From assembly GCA_016281925.1 (NCBI GenBank), contig JAEEJP010000010.1:1-64000 (forward strand): a DNA stretch of 64,000 bases. Direction: 5' to 3'. The DNA comes from Methanomassiliicoccaceae archaeon (GTDB taxonomy: Archaea > Thermoplasmatota > Thermoplasmata > Methanomassiliicoccales > Methanomethylophilaceae). The notes under the pieces are model-generated. The model saw nothing but the letters and a program-made list of their open reading frames with translations, was not told the DNA's origin and did no database searches. A program made the position numbers and the translations under genes. Below are positions 59,600 to 64,000 of the stretch, piece after piece. Numbering within the stretch: position 1 is the stretch's first letter; each line of letters opens with the position of its first letter.

Positions 59600-60628
59600 C
59601 TTTATTCCTCTGAAGATTCGCATTATGCAGGTCATATAAAAAGGTTCTATGGCAGACCGTCCGGACGGATGCCGCGGCCGCGGGTCCGATCGCGGAAGCA
59701 GAGACCTCTGCTTGATGAAATCTTCGATGGGCCCGGACTCGGATCCCGGCATCTCGTGGGTGACGTATTCGGGATCCAGGATGTCCAGCAGCTCCCTGCA
59801 TGACGGATCCGAGAACGGCATGTGCATGTCGATGTTCTTCACGTGATGATATACGCCGGGGATGAAATCCTTCAGCGGGCCGTCGCCGGGAACCACGTCC
59901 TCGAAGCTCTCGCGGTAATCGGAGGACGCGCTCCAATGGAAATGGACGGTCTCCACCTTGTCCGTGATATCGCCGCCGTATCCGGCGAAGATGTCTGCGA
60001 GGGCGTCTATCCCGTCCTTCTCCGTGCGTATGCCCGGAAGGCAGCTCATGAGATGCCCAGTGTCGATGCAGAGGCCCCAGTTCGAGAATTCCAGCTTCCT
60101 GTCCAGAAGCCTGAATCCGGAGCCGTCGACCATCCTGAGCCCGGGCCACCAGAGGTTCTCGAAAAGGATCCGGAACGGAGGCTCGCCTCCCATGCCTGCG
60201 GCGACGCGGTTCATGACCTCGGCGAATTCGGATATGACATGATCGTCGGAATGGGGGAAATGGTGCGTGCGTATGCTGGGTATGTGCGCGTTTCCCAGAT
60301 GGAGGACGCCGTAGGGCGGGCGGACCGCATCCGCGCGTCTGATGGCCAGCGAGATGTTGGATACCACATCCTCCGGGGAACGGCCGTACATGTAGTAGAT
60401 AGATGAGAGATCGTCCAGATCGTACGGCTTCCCTTCCCAGGCCGCCAGCCAATCCGTGGCATAAGGGAGGTGGACCGATGCGCTCAGCGGCATATGGGAT
60501 GCCGGAACGTCATCGTAAGACGTCAGCATCTCCAGGCCGTCGCAGCCGATGGCATCCAGGAGGGCGGGAGGCTTCCTCCCGAAGAATCCCATCTCCTGGT
60601 ATACCGAATAGCTCAGGTAATGCTTCAT
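59450..60628 (-). CDS. sugar phosphate isomerase/epimerase-like TIM barrel, ORF continuous with L40e
   Basis: [62 protein letters not shown]; no stop before L40e. Confidence 0.75.
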   Translation of the reverse strand: MKHYLSYSVYQEMGFFGRKPPALLDAIGCDGLEMLTSYDDVPASHMPLSASVHLPYATDWLAAWEGKPYDLDDLSSIYYMYGRSPEDVVSNISLAIRRADAVRPPYGVLHLGNAHIPSIRTHHFPHSDDHVISEFAEVMNRVAAGMGGEPPFRILFENLWWPGLRMVDGSGFRLLDRKLEFSNWGLCIDTGHLMSCLPGIRTEKDGIDALADIFAGYGGDITDKVETVHFHWSASSDYRESFEDVVPGDGPLKDFIPGVYHHVKNIDMHMPFSDPSCRELLDILDPEYVTHEMPGSESGPIEDFIKQRSLLPRSDPRPRHPSGRSAIEPFYMTCIMRIFRGIKMARFKEAEKRLLDKSVCMNCYATNAPKATKCRKCGYSNLRPKAKESRKQ

Positions 60629-60632
60629 GAAC

Positions 60633-61223
60633 TCAGAACAGCTCCAGAGCGGCGGAGACGGCGGCCTCCACGGCGTTGCTGATGTTGTCCGCGCCTCCGA
60701 TGATCAGGACGTCGTTCTGGGTGAGCCCGGTATCGCGGATGCTCTTGGCCACGGCAGGAGATTTCTCGTCCAGATTCCAATCCGGAGGGACCATCAGCTT
60801 GCCGTCCCTTATTAGGATGGTGGTGCATCCCTGGGCGCCCATCTTGACCCCCACGTCCCTCTGCTCCATGCCGTTCTTGACTTTATCGGCCACTCCGAGG
60901 ACGATTACGGCCTGCTGGAAGTCCCCCATGACGCTTTCGGGGACTTTGATGTCGACAGGCCTTATCGGAATCTGCTTCAGGAACTCGAGGCCGGCGGCGG
61001 TGATGGTGATCCCGGTCTGCTTGATGAAGATGAAATCCCACTCCTTCAGCGTATCGATGATCCTGCGCATGCTGCCCTCGCCGATGCCGACTTCCTGGGC
61101 CAGTCTCTTCCTGCCCATGCTTTTGCCGTTGGATAGCACATAGAGCGACCAGTATACGTTCGCATCGTTGAATCTGAACATCGGTCCGAATTGAGGCTCA
61201 TCGATAATCTTCAACCGTACCAC
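60633..61223 (-). CDS. DUF4443-like winged-helix protein
   Basis: [69 protein letters not shown]. Confidence 0.75.
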   Translation of the reverse strand: MVRLKIIDEPQFGPMFRFNDANVYWSLYVLSNGKSMGRKRLAQEVGIGEGSMRRIIDTLKEWDFIFIKQTGITITAAGLEFLKQIPIRPVDIKVPESVMGDFQQAVIVLGVADKVKNGMEQRDVGVKMGAQGCTTILIRDGKLMVPPDWNLDEKSPAVAKSIRDTGLTQNDVLIIGGADNISNAVEAAVSAALELF

Positions 61224-61364
61224 CTGAGTAGGATGATATCTGCCTACTCATTATTAATGATGTTGGATGGGATTGAAAGCCATCATGCAACTGTAAGTCA
61301 CATTTCGTGTATGGCCCAATCCGCATCCGCGATTGAAAGGAGAAAGGGGTTTCAGGGATTGCCG

Positions 61365-62600
61365 TCAGAATGTTCTGACCTTTCCGTCGATGATCATGTC
61401 GGAGACTTTGTCCACGTTGTCGAGCCAGTACTCCGCGACGGATTCCGCATCGGATTTCCATGCGGACAGGTGGGGGTCGCTTTCCGCGTTGGGCAGGACG
61501 ATCTGGACGGAAGCGTTGAGAGGCTCGGAAACGGGCTTCCCGATCTGGGAAAGGAGCCTGACCCTGATCTCGGCCTCGTTGGTTACTTTCTCGGCGATCT
61601 CGTCCGCGATGATCTTCGACATGACGTTGTAGATCTTTCCGATGTGGGTGATCGGGTTCTTTCCGGAGGTGGCCTCCATGGACATCGGCCTGTAAGGCGT
61701 GATGAGCCCGTTGCACCTGTTGCCCCTTCCGACGGATCCGTCGTCTCCCATCTCCTGGGAAAGCCCGGTGCAGGTCAGATAATAGTTCCCGCGGGCGTAA
61801 TCGTCGCCGGTGTTGATCTCGAGCTTGTAATTGATGTCTTCGCCGCCTATGATCTTGAGGGCGTTGTCGGTGACGCAGTCATACATCTGCTCGATTGCGG
61901 ACTTGTAATGGTCAGCATCGGGGATATATTTGTCCACCATGGCGCAGGCGATGGTCATCGTGACCTCGTTTCCGACCCTGGAGCACATGACTTTGACGTC
62001 CTGGCCGGTCTCGGGGAGCTTCTTCTTCATCTTTCCGTTGATGAACTCCTCGGTCTGGAGGGTCAGCCTGTCGGTGACGGAATAAGGCGCGTACCCGACT
62101 CCGAATGATGTGTCGTTGGCGAGGGTCTTTCCCGCGCTGTAGATCCCGGTAAGGTCGTCGGATCCCATGCCAAGCTTGGCGTCGAGGATCACCTGGGAAT
62201 CGACGTCGAGGTTGGGGAAAGTCTTCTGGAGATAATCGTGGGCGGCCTTGAGGGCGGTGGGCTTGCAGGGAAGGTCCTTGCGGCTCGCGCCTTCTCCGGC
62301 ATAGGTAGTCGCGCGACCCACGAGAAGGATGTAGACGGGGTCGATGATGTATCCTCCGCCGAACTTGGGGGCCGCCTCTCCCGCGGCGATCTGGGTCTCA
62401 TCGGTGTTGTGGTGCAGAACGTGCCCGAATTCCTTCCTGTACATCCTGCAGAGGGCTTTGCTGACCTCTTCTGCCAGGGCATCGGAAACGCTGTCCGGAT
62501 GCCCGATCCCTTTTCTCTCGACAATCTCGATTTTCTTCATCGGCGTAGGGATCTCATTGAGCCCTTCTGCGTGGATATTCTTCGAAGTCATTGGAAACAA
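61365..62600 (-). CDS. metK: archaeal S-adenosylmethionine synthetase
   Basis: VERKGIGHPDSVSDALAEEVSKAL, HHNTDETQIAAGEAAPKFGGG, GRGNRCNGLITPYRPMSMEATSGKNPITHIGKIYN. Confidence 0.95.
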   Translation of the reverse strand: MFPMTSKNIHAEGLNEIPTPMKKIEIVERKGIGHPDSVSDALAEEVSKALCRMYRKEFGHVLHHNTDETQIAAGEAAPKFGGGYIIDPVYILLVGRATTYAGEGASRKDLPCKPTALKAAHDYLQKTFPNLDVDSQVILDAKLGMGSDDLTGIYSAGKTLANDTSFGVGYAPYSVTDRLTLQTEEFINGKMKKKLPETGQDVKVMCSRVGNEVTMTIACAMVDKYIPDADHYKSAIEQMYDCVTDNALKIIGGEDINYKLEINTGDDYARGNYYLTCTGLSQEMGDDGSVGRGNRCNGLITPYRPMSMEATSGKNPITHIGKIYNVMSKIIADEIAEKVTNEAEIRVRLLSQIGKPVSEPLNASVQIVLPNAESDPHLSAWKSDAESVAEYWLDNVDKVSDMIIDGKVRTF

Positions 62601-62659
62601 TCCCTTTCTGAGTTTAGGAATAGAAAATAGTCGTCATAGATAAACAATACGGAAGACAA

Positions 62660-62675
62660 TATTCAAATAAGAATA
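62660..62675. promoter_or_regulatory. inverted repeat between metK and HTH-CBS regulator
   Basis: TATTC-aaataa-GAATA. Confidence 0.35.
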
Positions 62676-62691
62676 TAATAATTACATATGC

Positions 62692-63255
62692 ATGAAATTC
62701 CCGCCGGCAACGGACATCCGCAGGATCAGGAAAAACTTGGATGTCACACAGATGCGCCTTTCAGAGCTGTCAGGCGTGAGCCAAAGCACCATCGCCAAAA
62801 TAGAGCAGGGCAAAATCTCGGCCAGCTATGCCACCGTGGTGAAGCTGTTCGAGACGCTGGATGAGATCAGGGAATCCGGGAGGAAGGATCCCACCGCGAT
62901 CGAGGTGGCATCCAAGGGCGTCATGAGCGTCCAGAGCACTGAAAGCATCATGAACGTCTCCGAGATGCTCAAAATGACCGGCTATTCCCAGCTTCCGGTC
63001 ATGGAGGGGGAGATCCCGGTGGGAAGCATATCCGAAAGGGATATCTTCGACGCAATGAGGCAGAGCCATTCCGCGGATCAGATGAAATCAACCAGCATAT
63101 CGAAGATCATGAAGGAATCCTATCCCATAGTCTCCGACAACGCCCCGATGTCGTCCGTGACGATGCTCATGACAGACAGCAACGCTGTCCTCGTAGCCAA
63201 AAAGGGGAAGATAGTCGGCATCATAACCAACGCCGACATGCTCAAGCTGATCTGA
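62692..63255 (+). CDS. XRE-type HTH plus tandem CBS-domain regulator
   Basis: IRRIRKNLDVTQMRLSELSGVSQSTIAKIEQGKISASYATVVKLFETL; MKMTGYSQLPVMEGEIPVGSISERDI; NAVLVAKKGKIVGIITNADML. Confidence 0.88.
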   Translation: MKFPPATDIRRIRKNLDVTQMRLSELSGVSQSTIAKIEQGKISASYATVVKLFETLDEIRESGRKDPTAIEVASKGVMSVQSTESIMNVSEMLKMTGYSQLPVMEGEIPVGSISERDIFDAMRQSHSADQMKSTSISKIMKESYPIVSDNAPMSSVTMLMTDSNAVLVAKKGKIVGIITNADMLKLI

Positions 63256-63951
63256 TCGCTGGCTTCCGATAGCTCTGACCGAACGGCGGGTTATCTCGTA
63301 ATAACCGAAGTCCTCGGCCAGAACCGTCTCCGGGAAGGCCGCCTTGGCCTCCTCCAGAACGGCATCCCTGCAATCGTCGTAGCGGTTGCTGATGTGAGTG
63401 AGGAACAGGCAGCGCACGCCCGCTTTCCTGGCGGTCTCCGCGGCCTGAAGCGCAGTGGAATGCAGATGGCTCTCCGCCAGGGGCTCCTCCGATGACGAAT
63501 ACGTGGATTCGTGTATGAGGGCGTCGGCGCCTTTCACGGCTTCGGCTATCGCAGGGACGGATCTCGTGTCGCCGGTGTACGCGACGCGGACGCCTTTCCT
63601 GACGGGGCCGACCACCTGCTCGGGACGCACGCCTCCGACGGTCTCGCCTCTTTTCAGGCGGGCCATGTCAGGGCCGTCCTTTATCCCCAGGGACAGCGCC
63701 TTCTCCCTATTCAGCTTCCCCGGGACGTCGGGCTCGGACACGATGAAGCCGACCGATGGAAGGCCGTGGTCCGTCCCGAAAACCGTTATCCTCATCCTGC
63801 AGACCGAGAATTCGCTGCCATGGCCGACCTCGACGACTTCCACAGGATATTCCGTCTCGCCTTCGGTGGCGTCCATGATCGCCTTCAGAGGGGCGGCGAA
63901 CCCTTCCGGGCCGTATACGGCGAGCGGCTCCTTCCTTCCCAGAAGCCCCAT
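63088..63951 (-). CDS. rnz: ribonuclease Z-like metallo-beta-lactamase fold protein, N-terminus beyond the window
   Basis: VAYTGDTRSVPAIAEAVKGADALIHESTYSSSEEPLAESHLHSTALQAAETARKAGVRCLFLTHISNRYDD; ORF tail overlaps the regulator gene. Confidence 0.85.
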   Translation of the reverse strand: MGLLGRKEPLAVYGPEGFAAPLKAIMDATEGETEYPVEVVEVGHGSEFSVCRMRITVFGTDHGLPSVGFIVSEPDVPGKLNREKALSLGIKDGPDMARLKRGETVGGVRPEQVVGPVRKGVRVAYTGDTRSVPAIAEAVKGADALIHESTYSSSEEPLAESHLHSTALQAAETARKAGVRCLFLTHISNRYDDCRDAVLEEAKAAFPETVLAEDFGYYEITRRSVRAIGSQRSDQLEHVGVGYDADYLPLFGYEDSVAVCHEHRHGRHRGVVGDYGIGFLHDLRYAG

Positions 63952-64000
63952 CGTCTGGAGCAGCCCGGGAAGGCCGAGGATGTGGTCGCCGTGCGCGTGC

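Noticed and set aside
1-64000. tRNA or rRNA genes
   Set aside because: Read for TTCRA-type T-loops with acceptor pairing and rRNA-like stretches; nothing convincing found by eye (tRNAscan-SE/Infernal would be decisive)

Overview
This 64 kb window looks like an archaeal chromosome, most plausibly a methanogen of the Thermoplasmata/Methanomassiliicoccales type. That assignment is inferred from gene content (L40e, archaeal MetK, NikR, HypA/HypD, DUF835 and DUF4443 proteins, HTH-CBS regulator) and very low TAG stop usage; no marker gene was searched. Housekeeping content includes topoisomerase I, enolase, FolC, Nth, ThiI, RNase Z and a MetY/MetB-like/CysK/Rrf2 sulfur block. Accessory content includes three BspA-like leucine-rich surface proteins, Sel1-repeat protein(s), exporters and two metal/cobalamin-type ABC importers. 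Most notable: (1) a nitrogenase-superfamily locus, flavodoxin, then a single-polypeptide NifH-NifD-like fusion, a second NifD/K-like subunit, two FecCD permeases, a giant dockerin/Ig/repeat binding protein and an ATPase, with TTAG/CTAA boxes upstream of three genes (45.5-56.8 kb); (2) a compact radical SAM RiPP cassette with a 37-aa ACGS-repeat precursor that falls below the ORF-track cutoff; (3) in-frame UAG codons inside a Sel1 protein and probably a second protein, suggesting pyrrolysine or amber readthrough; (4) 39-bp repeated imperfect palindromes flanking an AAA/DUF4143 ATPase gene; (5) a 21-bp motif shared between the sulfur/Rrf2 locus and thiI; (6) several single-nucleotide lesions in surface or transport genes. 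All family calls come from reading the translations by eye; no database search was run.
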